From Barnesiella sp. An22 (GTDB lineage Bacteria > Bacteroidota > Bacteroidia > Bacteroidales > Barnesiellaceae), in NCBI RefSeq assembly GCF_002159975.1, contig NZ_NFJR01000005.1, positions 173,014 through 237,013 of the forward strand: a stretch of 64,000 bases of DNA, in the 5' to 3' direction. Positions 1 through 10,186 of the stretch are shown here, piece after piece. The notes beneath the pieces were generated by a model. That model did not search any database. It was given only the letters and a program-made list of their open reading frames with translations, and was not told the DNA's origin. Within the stretch, counting starts at the first letter, position 1. Every line of letters starts with the position of its first letter. A program made the position numbers and the translations under genes.

Positions 1-2389
1 CATCTCGGCGGCTCTCAAATGCCTGCAAGGCAAGGCGATTGTCAACTCCATCAGCCTCAAGGAGGGTGAAGAGCTCTTTCTGCAACACGCCCGCGAAATC
101 AAACGGATGGGGGCGGCTGTGGTGGTGATGGCCTTCGACGAACAGGGGCAGGCCGATACCTATGAACGCAAAATCGAGGTCTGCGCCCGAGCCTACCGGC
201 TGCTCACCGAGGTAGCAGGCATGGCTCCCTGCGACATCATCTTCGACCCCAACGTGCTGGCCATAGCCACCGGCATCGAGAGCCACGACAACTACGCCGT
301 CGACTTCATCCGCGCTACGGCCTGGATTCACCAGCACCTGCCCGAGGCCAAGGTGAGCGGCGGGGTGAGCAACCTCTCCTTCTCCTTCCGGGGCAACAAC
401 TACATACGCGAGGCGATGCACGCCGTCTTCCTCTACCACGCCATTGCCCAAGGGCTCGACATGGCCATCGTCAACCCGGCCACCTCGGTGACCTACGACG
501 ACCTGCCCGCCGAGACCCTCACACTCATCGAGGATGTGGTGCTGAACCGCCGTCCCGATGCGACCGAACGGCTCATCGACTTTGCCGCCCGGCACCGGGA
601 GGAGGCCGAAAAACCGAATCGGACCGAACCGCAGGAACGCACAAGTGTACCCGTAGCCGACCGGCTGCGGCAGGCGCTTGTCAAAGGGTTGTCGACCCAC
701 CTCGAGAGCGACCTGGCCGAAGCGGTGGCCCAATACGGGTCGGCCATCGCCGTCATCGAACAGCCCCTCATGGAGGGGATGAACCGCGTGGGCCAGCTCT
801 TTGGCGAGGGAAAGATGTTCCTGCCCCAGGTGGTCAAGAGTGCCCGCACCATGAAGCAGGCCGTGGCCATCCTGCAACCCCTCATCGAACAGGAGAATGC
901 CCGCACGGGCGAGACGGCGAAACGGGGCAAATTCATCATCGCCACCGTCAAGGGCGACGTGCACGACATCGGCAAAAACATCGTCGGCGTCATCCTCGCC
1001 TGCAACAACTTCGAGGTGATAGACCTGGGCGTAATGGTCCCGGCCGAACGCATTGTCGAACGAGCCATTGCCGAAAAGGCCGACTTCGTAGGGCTGAGCG
1101 GACTCATCACCCCCTCGCTCGAGGAGATGGGACACGTGGTGGCCGAGATGGAGAAGGCCGGCTTGCGCACCCCGGTCATCATCGGTGGGGCCACCACCTC
1201 GCGACTGCATACCGCCGTGAAGATAGCCCCCCGGTATAGCGGACCCGTCGTCCACGCCGGCGACGCCTCGCAAAATCCGCTCATCGCCGCACAACTGCTC
1301 AACCCGCAGACCCGCCAGAGCTTCATCGTCTCGCTGCAAGCCGAGCAGGAGGCTCTGCGCCGTTCGCAGAAACCGGCCGACACCCTGCCCCTGGCCGAGG
1401 CCGAACAGCGGGCTCCCCGCATCGACTGGGCCCACTACGTTGCGCCGTGTCCCCGGGAGTTGGGCCGCCACACGATTGCCCCCACCATCACCGAGATTCG
1501 CCCCTACATCAACTGGCGGGCCTTCTTTGCCGTGTGGAAGATAGGAGCACAATATGCCGCCATAGCTGACATGCGGGGCTGCGACCACTGCCGGGCCGCC
1601 TGGCTCGCCGCATTCCCCACGGCCGAGCGGGCCAAAGCCACCGAAGCAATGCAACTCTACAAGGAGGCCAACCGACTGCTCGACACCCTCGAACGCGAAA
1701 ACAACGATTCGCCCCGAGGGGTCTATCTGCTGACCGAGGCATCGAGTCGCGACAACCTCATACGCCTGCATCTGCCCGAGGGCGACCTGCTCGAAATTCC
1801 CTGCCTGCGCCAACAGGTACGCAAGCCCGAAGCCGATGCCTGCTACTATGCCCTGAGCGACTTTGTACGCCCCGAGCAGACCGGAGCCCCCGACTATGCC
1901 GGACTCTTTGCCGTCACGGCCGGCGGCGACATACAGCGACGCATCGAACGGCTGCGCCTCGCCGGCGACGACTACAACGCCCTGCTGTTGCAATCGCTGG
2001 CCGACCGCCTGGCCGAAGCCGCTTCGGAGTGGTTGCACCTGAAGGTGCGACGCGAACTGTGGGGATATGCTCCCGACGAACCTGCTCTCGGTCTGCCGGC
2101 TCTCCTGGCCGGAAACTACCGCGGCATACGCCCGGCCGCAGGCTACCCCTCGCTGCCCGACCACTCGCTCTTCTTCGACTGGGACCGGGCGCTCGACCTC
2201 GGAGAGATAGAGATTACCCTCACCGAAAACGGGGCCATGTATCCCAACGCCTCGACCGCCGGGCTCTACCTGGCTCACCCCGATGCCCGCTATTTCCACA
2301 TCGGCCACATCGCCCCCGACCAGCGCGAGCGGTATGCCCGTCAGCGGGGTCTCTCGCTCGAGGCCACAACCAAATGGCTCTCGGTATGA
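1..2389 (+). CDS. metH: Cobalamin-dependent methionine synthase, 3' part (5' end outside window)
   Basis: Transfers the methyl group of 5-methyltetrahydrofolate to homocysteine through methylcobalamin in the cytoplasm. The reading frame is open from base 2 with no stop, so the window starts inside the gene; about 795 C-terminal residues are present. In order they cover the rest of the pterin-binding barrel, the helical cap, the cobalamin-binding domain with DVHDIGKN (the axial His codon is at 962-964) and GGATTS, and the S-adenosylmethionine reactivation domain with RPYINW and [14 protein letters not shown] near 2125-2165. The homocysteine/zinc domain must lie upstream of the window. The first in-frame ATG at 107 is internal and is not a real start. 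The stop at 2387-2389 is followed by about 100 bp before the next gene. Assignment is firm from motifs and domain order. Confidence 0.95.
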   Translation, partial: ISAALKCLQGKAIVNSISLKEGEELFLQHAREIKRMGAAVVVMAFDEQGQADTYERKIEVCARAYRLLTEVAGMAPCDIIFDPNVLAIATGIESHDNYAVDFIRATAWIHQHLPEAKVSGGVSNLSFSFRGNNYIREAMHAVFLYHAIAQGLDMAIVNPATSVTYDDLPAETLTLIEDVVLNRRPDATERLIDFAARHREEAEKPNRTEPQERTSVPVADRLRQALVKGLSTHLESDLAEAVAQYGSAIAVIEQPLMEGMNRVGQLFGEGKMFLPQVVKSARTMKQAVAILQPLIEQENARTGETAKRGKFIIATVKGDVHDIGKNIVGVILACNNFEVIDLGVMVPAERIVERAIAEKADFVGLSGLITPSLEEMGHVVAEMEKAGLRTPVIIGGATTSRLHTAVKIAPRYSGPVVHAGDASQNPLIAAQLLNPQTRQSFIVSLQAEQEALRRSQKPADTLPLAEAEQRAPRIDWAHYVAPCPRELGRHTIAPTITEIRPYINWRAFFAVWKIGAQYAAIADMRGCDHCRAAWLAAFPTAERAKATEAMQLYKEANRLLDTLERENNDSPRGVYLLTEASSRDNLIRLHLPEGDLLEIPCLRQQVRKPEADACYYALSDFVRPEQTGAPDYAGLFAVTAGGDIQRRIERLRLAGDDYNALLLQSLADRLAEAASEWLHLKVRRELWGYAPDEPALGLPALLAGNYRGIRPAAGYPSLPDHSLFFDWDRALDLGEIEITLTENGAMYPNASTAGLYLAHPDARYFHIGHIAPDQRERYARQRGLSLEATTKWLSV

Positions 2390-2488
2390 TTCGTAATTTT
2401 TAACCCACACAGAGAATTAACAAATCTCATCGAACCAACCACCCGTTGCGATTGTTATAGCCGGGACAGACCAATCATCATCACGACT

Positions 2489-3682
2489 ATGACACACCAT
2501 CGCCTTCGGGTCCTCCTCCTTGCACTGTCGGCGGGCATCGCGCTTGCTCAGGCTCAGGCGGATATGGACAACCTAATCGCCCGGCTCGACACGACGTCGA
2601 ACTACCAGAGCTCGTTTACCTACCGGGTGACGCTGCCCATCACCGACTCTGAAATCGAATACCGCGCCCGACTCGACTACCGCAGGGAGCCGGCCGATAC
2701 CTTGTGCGGGTACAGTTACCTCATTGATTACAAGGCCGAGAACGACACCTGCCACTATCGCAACTTTGCGGCGTATGCCTCGGGTCACTGCTTTCGATTC
2801 GACCGCAACCGGCTGCGGGAGTATCACCACGACGAAAACCCCGAGCCCTTTGTTCCACGGGGCCGCAATCTCGGGGTGCACCACTCGGGGTTGTTTGCCG
2901 AACTCTTCCCGGCTGAGATGGCCCGGCAACTGAACGAATTTCGGGCGAAACCCGACTGCCGGGTGCTCTTCTTCCCTGACACGACGGTGCAGGGAGAGCC
3001 GTGCCACGCCATTCTGGTAGCCGACTCGATGCGGGGCGAGGTGGCCCGCACCATACTCTATACCTTCGACCCCACTACCGGACTGCCTCTCTACCGCGAG
3101 ACCGAGAACAATCCCGGCCATCTGGGTTCGCAAACGGTTGTGGTGAGGTATGGCCCGAGCCGTACCGATACCCGTTTCTCTCCCGACCACTTCGGCGAAG
3201 AGCATCTGCTACACGCCTACAACGAGGTGTTCCACCTCTTTCGCGAAGGGAGCTATGCCGCCAGCGACCGCGTGGGACAACAGGCTCCCCAGTTCGACCT
3301 GCCCTGGGGCGGGCGCCGTTTCACCTCCGACCACCTGAAAGGGCAGGAGGCCTTGCTTTTATTCCTCGACTCTAAAGGAGAGTTTTGCACCCCGGTGCGA
3401 CAAACAGCCGAATCTCTGTCGTTACAAGAGGGGCTTACCCCCGTATTTCTCTACGAAGAGAGGCAACCCGAGACGACCCCCAATCCGGCCGGAGCCATCG
3501 TACTGGAGCACGCGGCAAACACCGCTACCGCCTACGGTGTGACCGGCTGCCCCACCCTCTTTCTGCTCGATCCCGAGGGGAGAATCCGCTGGGTAAAGAT
3601 AGGCTATACCCCCTCGCTGGCCGAGGAGCTGGAACTGGCCATCCGACAGATGCGCCACCCGTCGAAACAACCTCCACATTAA
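2489..3682 (+). CDS. Secreted protein: LolA-like N-terminal region plus degenerate thioredoxin-like domain
   Basis: 397 residues with an N-terminal signal peptide (hydrophobic stretch ending about residue 23, ..ALAQAQA). Residues of roughly 25-230 resemble the beta-rich LolA/outer-membrane-lipoprotein-sorting fold, a weak visual resemblance. The C-terminal 150 residues look like a TlpA/AhpC-type thioredoxin fold: DQVGQ-type entry (DRVGQQAPQFDLPW), then LFLDSKGEFCTPVRQ, then the cis-Pro region GCPTLFLLDPEGRIRWVKIGY. The usual CxxC is CTPV here, so the resolving cysteine is missing. A classical disulfide reductase cycle is therefore unlikely unless another cysteine substitutes. Only 23 bp separate it from tpx, so the two are probably co-transcribed as a periplasmic/cytoplasmic redox pair. 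Exact function unknown. Confidence 0.75.
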   Translation: MTHHRLRVLLLALSAGIALAQAQADMDNLIARLDTTSNYQSSFTYRVTLPITDSEIEYRARLDYRREPADTLCGYSYLIDYKAENDTCHYRNFAAYASGHCFRFDRNRLREYHHDENPEPFVPRGRNLGVHHSGLFAELFPAEMARQLNEFRAKPDCRVLFFPDTTVQGEPCHAILVADSMRGEVARTILYTFDPTTGLPLYRETENNPGHLGSQTVVVRYGPSRTDTRFSPDHFGEEHLLHAYNEVFHLFREGSYAASDRVGQQAPQFDLPWGGRRFTSDHLKGQEALLLFLDSKGEFCTPVRQTAESLSLQEGLTPVFLYEERQPETTPNPAGAIVLEHAANTATAYGVTGCPTLFLLDPEGRIRWVKIGYTPSLAEELELAIRQMRHPSKQPPH

Positions 3683-3705
3683 AAATCATTTATACATTCA
3701 CTACA

Positions 3706-4215
3706 ATGGAAACAACAGCATTCAAAGGCACCCCCGTACATACCTACGGCAAACTGCCTCAAGTCGGGAGCATCGCTCCCCAGTTCACCCTCACCCGCGG
3801 CGACCTGACCGAACTGCGCAGCGAAGAGCTAAAGGGACGACGCATCGTCCTGAACATCTTCCCCAGCCTCGACACCGCCGTCTGCGCCACCTCGGTGCGC
3901 AAGTTCAACCAACTGGCAGCCTCGCTCGACAATACCACCGTCGTAGCCGTGTCGAAAGACCTGCCCTTTGCCCAGTCGCGATTCTGCACGACCGAGGGCA
4001 TCGAGAACCTCATCGCCGCCTCGGCCTTCCGCTCGCCCGAATTTGGCAGGGAATATGGTGTCGAGATGGTCAACGGTCCCCTGGCCTGCCTGCTGGCCCG
4101 AGCCGTAGTGGTTATCGACGAAACCGGCCGGGTAATCTACGAGGAACTCGTGCCCGAAATCACCCACGAACCCAACTACGAGGCGGCCATCAACGCGCTG
4201 AAACAGGAGTGGTAA
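3706..4215 (+). CDS. tpx: Thiol peroxidase (atypical 2-Cys peroxiredoxin)
   Basis: Reduces hydroperoxides with electrons from thioredoxin in the cytoplasm. The 169-residue product has the family length. The peroxidatic cysteine is Cys60 in SLDTAVCATSV and the resolving cysteine is Cys94 in SRFCTTEG, the spacing typical of Tpx. The frame is open further upstream, inside the preceding gene, but the ATG at 3706 gives the canonical N-terminus (METTAFKGTPVHTYG). It follows the thioredoxin-like gene by 23 bp and is followed by a clear terminator. Assignment is secure from motifs and length. Confidence 0.95.
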   Translation: METTAFKGTPVHTYGKLPQVGSIAPQFTLTRGDLTELRSEELKGRRIVLNIFPSLDTAVCATSVRKFNQLAASLDNTTVVAVSKDLPFAQSRFCTTEGIENLIAASAFRSPEFGREYGVEMVNGPLACLLARAVVVIDETGRVIYEELVPEITHEPNYEAAINALKQEW

Positions 4216-4245
4216 CACGACACTCGTACCATCCGACAAACTCAA

Positions 4246-4286
4246 GAATCGCCTTTCCCGACTGGTGTGGAGAGGCGATTCCCTTT
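4246..4286 (+). terminator. Rho-independent terminator after tpx
   Basis: GAATCGCCT (4246-4254) pairs with AGGCGATTC (4273-4281), and CCTTTT follows. It ends the two-gene redox unit. Confidence 0.75.
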
Positions 4287-4423
4287 TAAACACATCACCA
4301 TCAAAAAGCAAGAAAATCTATCATATTTATTACAAACTATTCCACATTTTATCAAAAAACATTACTTTTACACATCAAATCATCACATTGAATAGACATT
4401 TTATAATTTTAACACACAACATT

Positions 4424-6799
4424 ATGCCTAAAAAATTCAAACTTTTAGCAGTGCTAGCTGCATTGTGGTGTCTGATACTTCCGGCACCGGCAGTCACATC
4501 GCACCATGCCGTTGTGAAACAAAATGCACAAACGACTATCCAGAAACCACGCGAAGTAAAGGCCCACTTCAAGCATCGAAGTGTCAACACCATTCGAGGC
4601 AACCGGGCAACAGCGCCAAACAACATTGCCTCCACCGCCTTTTCACTCAAAAAGATACCCGCCGCACAGACGGTAACGATGCCCAACCTCATCGGGTCGG
4701 TAGTCCAGAGCAACGCAGGTCTCGACGTGGGCATCTACTCGATACAAGCAAACGGGCTGACCGCCATCAAAACCGACTATACCCTGAATGCGAGCAATGG
4801 CGGTGCCGCCCTGGACGGCAAATACATCTGCTGCTTCATGGACCAGTACATGGGGCAGGTATACGGCGCATACTACCGGCTGTTCGACATAGATGACTGG
4901 TCGCTGCTCGAACAAAACTACCAGGCCGACTTCAACCTGATGGCCGAGTGTATGACCTCCGACGGCAGCGACATATACGGCTGCTTCTACAAACAGGACC
5001 TGAGCGGATACGAGTTGGGCAAAATGAGTCTGACTCCCGTGAAACGGACCGGCACCATCTGCTCGCTCGACGAGCCCTATATCGCACTGGCATGCGATGC
5101 CAAGGCGCTATACGGAATCTATGGCGACGGACGCCTGGTAGAAATCAATAAAAGTACGGGCGAAGAGACCCCACTCGCCAACACGGGCATCGTGTCGAAC
5201 TACCTTACTTCAGCTGCCTATGACAGCAAAACGGGGATTCTCTACTACGCATCCTGTACCGACACCGAGACCGCTCTCTACTCGATCGACTTCAACAACG
5301 CCTATGCCGTGGCCAAAATCTGCGACTTGCAGGGCGAGGTATGCGGCATGCACCTCATCGCTCCGCTTGCCGAAGATGGCGCACCGGCTGCGGTTACCGA
5401 CCTGGCCGTATCGTTCACCGACGGCTCTCTGAGCGGAAACGCCACATTCACCATGCCCGTCCAGACGTTTGCCGGCGGCAGCCTCACGGGCGACCTGCCC
5501 TACAGCATCCGGGCAAACGACGAAGAGATAGCTCACGGCCAGGCTGCTCCCGGTGCGGCAATCGACGTACCGGTTCAAGTGGCCGAAGCAGGCATGTACA
5601 AATTCACCGTGCTTGTGAGCAATAGCGTGGGCGACTCTCCCTCGAGCAACAAAGTGAACCTGTGGGTGGGCCCCGACAAACCATACGCTCCCGCAACCGT
5701 GACTATCGCTTACCAAGAGGGTACATTCGACATCAGCTGGGATGCCGTGACCACCTCTGAGAACAACGGCTATTTCGACGCAAGCCGGGTGACCTATACG
5801 GTAGTTCGCTACAACAACGGCGTGGAGGAATCGGTCGTTGCCAGCCACATCGCCGCCACACAATGCACCGACGCCGTAGCCGCACCCGAGAAGCTCTCGA
5901 TATATACCTATAAGGTAGTGGCCGAGTTCGAAGGGGTAACCTCGAACGAGACCAAATCCAATGCCGTAGTAATGGGTAGCATCATGCCGCCATATACCAA
6001 CGCATTTGCAACCGGCGACGACTTCCTCCCCTTCACCGTTATCGACTCGAACGACGACTTCAACACGTGGGGCTGGAACGAGTCGGGCTGTGCATACATC
6101 GGGTACAGCTGGCAGAACGACATGAACGACTGGTTAGTGTCGGCCCCCGTAAAACTGGAAGCAGGCAAAGCCTATCGCCTGGCCATCGATGCACGAGGAG
6201 AGGCTAACTACAAAGATCACTTTGAGGTCAAGATGGGAACTCAGGCCAACGTGGATGCCCTGGTAACCGCACTCATCGATACCGTAGAACTGACCGATGC
6301 CACCTATCGCACCTACTACGCTGTCATCGCTCCCGAAACAACGGGTACCTACTACATCGGTATCCACTGCTTGTCCAAGATAAACATGGGAGCCATCTAC
6401 ATCGACAACTTCACCATCGAAGCTCCTATCCCCGACACGGCACCGGCCATTGTTGAAAACGTAAAATTCACGGCCCAACCCGACGGATCGGCAGCTATCG
6501 ACGTCAGCCTCAATGCCCCCGACAAGAACATCGCCGGCAACCAACTCGCCTCCATCACATCCGTAACCGTAACCCGAGACGGCGAAATGGTGAAACAATT
6601 CACCAACGTATCACCCGGCGCTCCCCTCTCCTTCAAAGACGAAGTGGGCAAAGAGACAACCGTTCACTACACCATCGTAGCCTCGAACGAATCTGGAGCG
6701 GGCATACCCTATGACCAGGATGCCTATGCCGGTCTGAAACTGCCTGCCCCCCTACCGACTGCAAAATCACGGAGAGTGCCACTACTCCCGGAGAGGTGA
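4424..6799 (+). CDS. Large secreted adhesin-like protein, N-terminal part (frameshifted gene)
   Basis: The start is taken at ATG 4424 because it opens a signal peptide (MPKKFKLLAVLAALWCLILP). Upstream in-frame ATGs lie in AT-rich leader sequence. The 791-residue product has a propeller-like region (about 80-320), then fibronectin type III-like modules (for example APATVTIAYQEGTFDISWD). These are followed by a choice-of-anchor J/cleaved-adhesin module (FTVIDSNDDFNTWGW..NDWLVSAPVKLEAGKAYRL) and another Fn3-like module. The frame then runs into a nonsense tail and stops at 6797-6799. Reading continues sensibly in the -1 frame after a six-C run (6747-6752), so this and the next entry are two halves of one gene that would encode about 1,488 residues. 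Probable role: surface or secreted adhesin/glycan-binding protein; ligand unknown. Confidence 0.75.
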   Translation: MPKKFKLLAVLAALWCLILPAPAVTSHHAVVKQNAQTTIQKPREVKAHFKHRSVNTIRGNRATAPNNIASTAFSLKKIPAAQTVTMPNLIGSVVQSNAGLDVGIYSIQANGLTAIKTDYTLNASNGGAALDGKYICCFMDQYMGQVYGAYYRLFDIDDWSLLEQNYQADFNLMAECMTSDGSDIYGCFYKQDLSGYELGKMSLTPVKRTGTICSLDEPYIALACDAKALYGIYGDGRLVEINKSTGEETPLANTGIVSNYLTSAAYDSKTGILYYASCTDTETALYSIDFNNAYAVAKICDLQGEVCGMHLIAPLAEDGAPAAVTDLAVSFTDGSLSGNATFTMPVQTFAGGSLTGDLPYSIRANDEEIAHGQAAPGAAIDVPVQVAEAGMYKFTVLVSNSVGDSPSSNKVNLWVGPDKPYAPATVTIAYQEGTFDISWDAVTTSENNGYFDASRVTYTVVRYNNGVEESVVASHIAATQCTDAVAAPEKLSIYTYKVVAEFEGVTSNETKSNAVVMGSIMPPYTNAFATGDDFLPFTVIDSNDDFNTWGWNESGCAYIGYSWQNDMNDWLVSAPVKLEAGKAYRLAIDARGEANYKDHFEVKMGTQANVDALVTALIDTVELTDATYRTYYAVIAPETTGTYYIGIHCLSKINMGAIYIDNFTIEAPIPDTAPAIVENVKFTAQPDGSAAIDVSLNAPDKNIAGNQLASITSVTVTRDGEMVKQFTNVSPGAPLSFKDEVGKETTVHYTIVASNESGAGIPYDQDAYAGLKLPAPLPTAKSRRVPLLPER
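6747..6752 (+). other. Frameshift site: C6 homopolymer
   Basis: Frame one reads GLKLPAP through this run and then degenerates. Moving back one base at the C run gives PPTDCKITES followed by GEVTVTWNPL, a good start of an Fn3 strand. One additional C (C7) would restore a single reading frame from 4424 to 8889. The sequence cannot tell a phase-variable tract from a sequencing error or a fixed mutation. Confidence 0.8.
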
Positions 6800-8889
6800 C
6801 GGTCACCTGGAATCCCCTGGCACAAGATGTAGACGGCGACTCCATCAACAGCGACCTGATTACTTATACGATGGTCGACATCAACGAGCAGATTGTGGCC
6901 ACCGGACTCACGGCCGAAGATGCCAGAAAGGGCTGGACTACCACGATTGAAATACCGGCCGATGAGGAACAGGCTCTGGCCATATTCTATATTTTCGCCG
7001 AGAACCGTGTCGGCCGCAACCCCGTCAACGGCTACACCTCGATGATACCCGTAGGCGAGGCCTATCAGGTTCCATTCAAGGAGTCGTGTCCCGAGGCACT
7101 GCTCCAACATGTGTGGATGAACGAAGGGGCATACTGGAGCACGGCCCAGTCGTGCTACCAGCCGGTGTGCATGCCGCAAGACGATGACCAGGGCATGTTC
7201 TACCTCGAGCCCTTCCTGGCCAAGGAGAACAACCTGCTGCTCTCGGGCAAGATTGCAATTCCCGAGAGTGACAAGATAGGGCTGTCGTTCTACTATTGCG
7301 GAACGACCGACGACCTGTTTGACCTCGCCCCCACCGTGCGCATTCCCAGTGGCGAAACCTATTATCTGACCGAACCGATACATACCAATTCGGCAGGCAC
7401 GGGTTGGCAACGCGTATTTGTTTCGCTGGCCCAGTTCAAAGGTCAAACGGTTCAAGTGGGTGTGAATGTAAATGCCCGCTCACAGCAAGACTACTTCCTG
7501 CTCGACAACATCGAGGTACGCGAGTTTGCCGGATATGATGTGGTCGTTACAGACTTCACCACTCCCGCAACCATGACTCTGGGCGTCGACAACCAAGTGA
7601 CAGCCACCATCTCCAACGCCGGTACTTACGAAGCCGACCACATCGTCGTACAACTGCTTGCCAACGACGAGGTAGTCGAGACCGAAACCATCGATCACCT
7701 TGCAGTATCGGCCCAGCAGACGGTCGAAATGACGGTATGCCCGCCCGTTACCCAAACCGAAGCAATCAGCTACAAAATACATGCGGCGTTCGATGCTGAC
7801 GAAGACCTCTCCAACAACGACAGCGAGGCCAAGACGGTAGAATTTACCGCCTCTAATCTCCCGACTGTAACCCTGAATGGAGAGGTAGAGGGCAATCGGG
7901 TCACCCTCTCCTGGGAGGCACCCGACACGGAGAGCAAGACCGTGCAGGTAACCGACGACCTGGAAGGGTACGAGTCGTTCTCGATCGGGAAGGCCGGCAA
8001 CTATACCTTCTACGATATGGACGGCGACGACACATTCGGACTTGAAGGCGGTGTCATGTTCCAGAATCAGGGACAACCCATGTCGTATATTGTATTCGAC
8101 ATTGACGGTATCGACGAAGCAAGCCAATCGATGGTATCAGACTTTGCCCACTCGGGTTCCAAATGCCTGGCAGCCTTCGCCTCGACAACCAAGGCCAACG
8201 ACGACTGGCTGATTTCGCCCGAGCTCCCCGGCATTCAACAGGTAATCAGTTTCTGGAACCGCTCGGTGAATGTCAACTATGGCTTCGACCAGTTCGAAGT
8301 ACTCTATTCCACCACGGGCAACACGCCTGCCGACTTCACGAAACTGGGCGATACCTACGCCTCGAATCTGGGGTGGTCTCAAGTAGAAGTAGAACTGCCG
8401 GAGGGTACCAAATACTTTGCCATCCGGTACATCTCCTACATGACCCTGGCCTGGCTGGTAGACGACATCAGCTACACATACGGTACCCCCAGCTACACGA
8501 TTGCAGGTTACAATATCTATCGCGACGGCATCCGACTCAACGATAAGGTATTGACCGAAACCCAGTATGTCGACGACCTCTCCGGCATCCCGTCGGAGAC
8601 GGGCTCGCACCGCTACCAGGTAACTGCCGTATACGCCGAAGGTGAATCGGGACTTTCGAACGAATACGAAGCAAGCGTATCCTCCGGCATGGAAGGGCTC
8701 TCTGCAGACAGCATCTCCATCCGGGTAGAGCACAGAGTGATTCGGGTCGATGGAGCCGACGACATAGCGGTATATGGCATAGACGGCAAGATTTACGGGA
8801 TTGGGCACGACACGGCATCCATCGCCGTAGAGCCCGGCATCTACGTAGTAAAGGCCGACGGCCAGGTGACCAGAGTCTGCGTGCGCTAA
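6796..8889 (+). CDS. Large secreted adhesin-like protein, C-terminal part (frameshifted gene)
   Basis: Continuation of the gene starting at 4424, in the -1 frame. The nominal GTG at 6796 overlaps the preceding stop and is unlikely to be a real start. In order: the rest of an Fn3 module; a carbohydrate-binding-like segment (about 7060-7540); a CARDB-like module (VDNQVTATISNAGTYEADHIVVQLLANDE..); and an Fn3/choice-of-anchor J module (ANDDWLISPELPGIQQVISFW..WLVDDISY). The protein closes with a tail (IAVYGIDGKIYG..PGIYVVKADGQ) that resembles type IX secretion sorting domains. No signal peptide of its own, so as a separate protein it would not be exported. Confidence 0.72.
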   Translation: MTVTWNPLAQDVDGDSINSDLITYTMVDINEQIVATGLTAEDARKGWTTTIEIPADEEQALAIFYIFAENRVGRNPVNGYTSMIPVGEAYQVPFKESCPEALLQHVWMNEGAYWSTAQSCYQPVCMPQDDDQGMFYLEPFLAKENNLLLSGKIAIPESDKIGLSFYYCGTTDDLFDLAPTVRIPSGETYYLTEPIHTNSAGTGWQRVFVSLAQFKGQTVQVGVNVNARSQQDYFLLDNIEVREFAGYDVVVTDFTTPATMTLGVDNQVTATISNAGTYEADHIVVQLLANDEVVETETIDHLAVSAQQTVEMTVCPPVTQTEAISYKIHAAFDADEDLSNNDSEAKTVEFTASNLPTVTLNGEVEGNRVTLSWEAPDTESKTVQVTDDLEGYESFSIGKAGNYTFYDMDGDDTFGLEGGVMFQNQGQPMSYIVFDIDGIDEASQSMVSDFAHSGSKCLAAFASTTKANDDWLISPELPGIQQVISFWNRSVNVNYGFDQFEVLYSTTGNTPADFTKLGDTYASNLGWSQVEVELPEGTKYFAIRYISYMTLAWLVDDISYTYGTPSYTIAGYNIYRDGIRLNDKVLTETQYVDDLSGIPSETGSHRYQVTAVYAEGESGLSNEYEASVSSGMEGLSADSISIRVEHRVIRVDGADDIAVYGIDGKIYGIGHDTASIAVEPGIYVVKADGQVTRVCVR

Positions 8890-8908
8890 TCTCCCCCCAC
8901 AGACCATA

Positions 8909-8955
8909 AAAGAGGGCAACCCCAGAGTCTACGACTCAACAGGGTTGCCCTCTTT
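8909..8955. terminator. Bidirectional terminator between convergent genes
   Basis: Perfect 14-bp stem: AAAGAGGGCAACCC (8909-8922) with GGGTTGCCCTCTTT (8942-8955). It is flanked by A-rich sequence on the left and a T-rich stretch on the right, so it can serve the adhesin gene and the convergent sugar operon. Confidence 0.8.
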
Positions 8956-9064
8956 CTATTCTTCTTTTTCTTCGGCTTGAATCGACGAGTTACATTCGTC
9001 AATATTACTCTTGAAAGGGAATCACCAAACGGTATTCCTCCCATTCAAAAACAAAGATATGGTA

Positions 9065-10186
9065 TTACGCAAACCGATTGATGATAGAGGCAATCTCGTG
9101 CACATCGTCGTCGGTCAGATAAGACGACATGGGCAGGCTCAATACCTCGTGGGCTAGCGTTTCGGCCAGCGGCAGATGCAGGTGGTTGTATTCGCGATAG
9201 CACTGTTGCTTGTGCGGCGGTATGGGGTAGTGAATGAGACTGCCTACCCCCTGCGACTCGAGATAACGCATCAGCCGGTCGCGCTCGGTGCACCGCACCA
9301 CATACTGGTGCCAGATGTGTTCGCCGGGCTCTCCGGCCTGTGGCAGGATGAGCCGCTCGTTGTCAATCGACTCGGTATAGAGGCGCGCTATCTCGACCCG
9401 ACGGCGGTTCTCCTCGTCGAGGTGTTTCAACTTTACCAAAAGGAAGGCGGCCTGCAAATCGTCCATGCGGCTGTTCACCCCTTTGTATTCGTTGACATAG
9501 CGCACGGCCGAGCCGTAATTGCCCAAGGCCCGCACCACATCGGCCACCTCGCGGTCGTCGGTAGTCACGGCCCCGGCATCGCCCAGGGCTCCCAGGTTTT
9601 TGGTGGGATAGAAACTTTCGCCTGCGGCATCGCCCAGCGCCCCGGTATGGTGCGAACCTTGCAGTCCGGCGACCGACGAGACGGCCCCGAAGGCCTGGGC
9701 ATTGTCCTCGACAATCTTGAGTCCGTGACGGGCAGCTACCGACTTCAGTGTCTCGTCCCAACAGGCCCGGCCATAGAGGTGCACCACCATGATGGCCCGC
9801 GTGCGCGGGGTAATGGCCTGCTCGATCAGCGAGGTGTCGAGGTTGTAGGTATCGACCGAAGGCTCTACAAAAACCGGCACCAGTCGGTTGTCGGTTATGG
9901 CCAGAACCGAAGCCACATAGGTGTTCGACGGTACGATAACCTCGTCGCCCGGCTGCATTACCCCCCTCTCGATATAGGCTCGCAACATCAACCGCAGCGC
10001 ATCGAGCCCGTTGCCCGTAGCCACCGCATAGCGGCAACCCAGGTATTGGCACAACAGCTCCTCGAGCTGCGACACATATTTGCCCCGGATATACCAGCCG
10101 CCCTCGATTACCTCGGCAGCGACGGCCTTCATCTCGGCCATATAGGGTTCATTGGCCCGTTTCAAAGAGAGGTGGGGATATTTCAT
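9065..10186 (-). CDS. fdtB: DegT/DnrJ/EryC1 family sugar aminotransferase (FdtB-like)
   Basis: PLP-dependent transamination of a dTDP-3-keto-6-deoxyhexose to a 3-amino sugar is the expected reaction. The 373-residue protein has the DegT fold hallmarks: GNGLDALRLML, EDNAQAFGA (Asp161 toward the pyridine nitrogen) and SFYPTKNLGALGDAG with the PLP lysine at Lys196. Its place directly after FdtA-type ketoisomerases and rfbA/rfbB supports a dTDP-3-amino-3,6-dideoxyhexose pathway. The start overlaps the upstream ketoisomerase stop by 4 nt (translational coupling). The exact sugar (Fuc3N or Qui3N) cannot be read from the sequence. An acetyltransferase of the FdtC type is absent nearby. Confidence 0.85.
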   Translation of the reverse strand: MKYPHLSLKRANEPYMAEMKAVAAEVIEGGWYIRGKYVSQLEELLCQYLGCRYAVATGNGLDALRLMLRAYIERGVMQPGDEVIVPSNTYVASVLAITDNRLVPVFVEPSVDTYNLDTSLIEQAITPRTRAIMVVHLYGRACWDETLKSVAARHGLKIVEDNAQAFGAVSSVAGLQGSHHTGALGDAAGESFYPTKNLGALGDAGAVTTDDREVADVVRALGNYGSAVRYVNEYKGVNSRMDDLQAAFLLVKLKHLDEENRRRVEIARLYTESIDNERLILPQAGEPGEHIWHQYVVRCTERDRLMRYLESQGVGSLIHYPIPPHKQQCYREYNHLHLPLAETLAHEVLSLPMSSYLTDDDVHEIASIINRFA

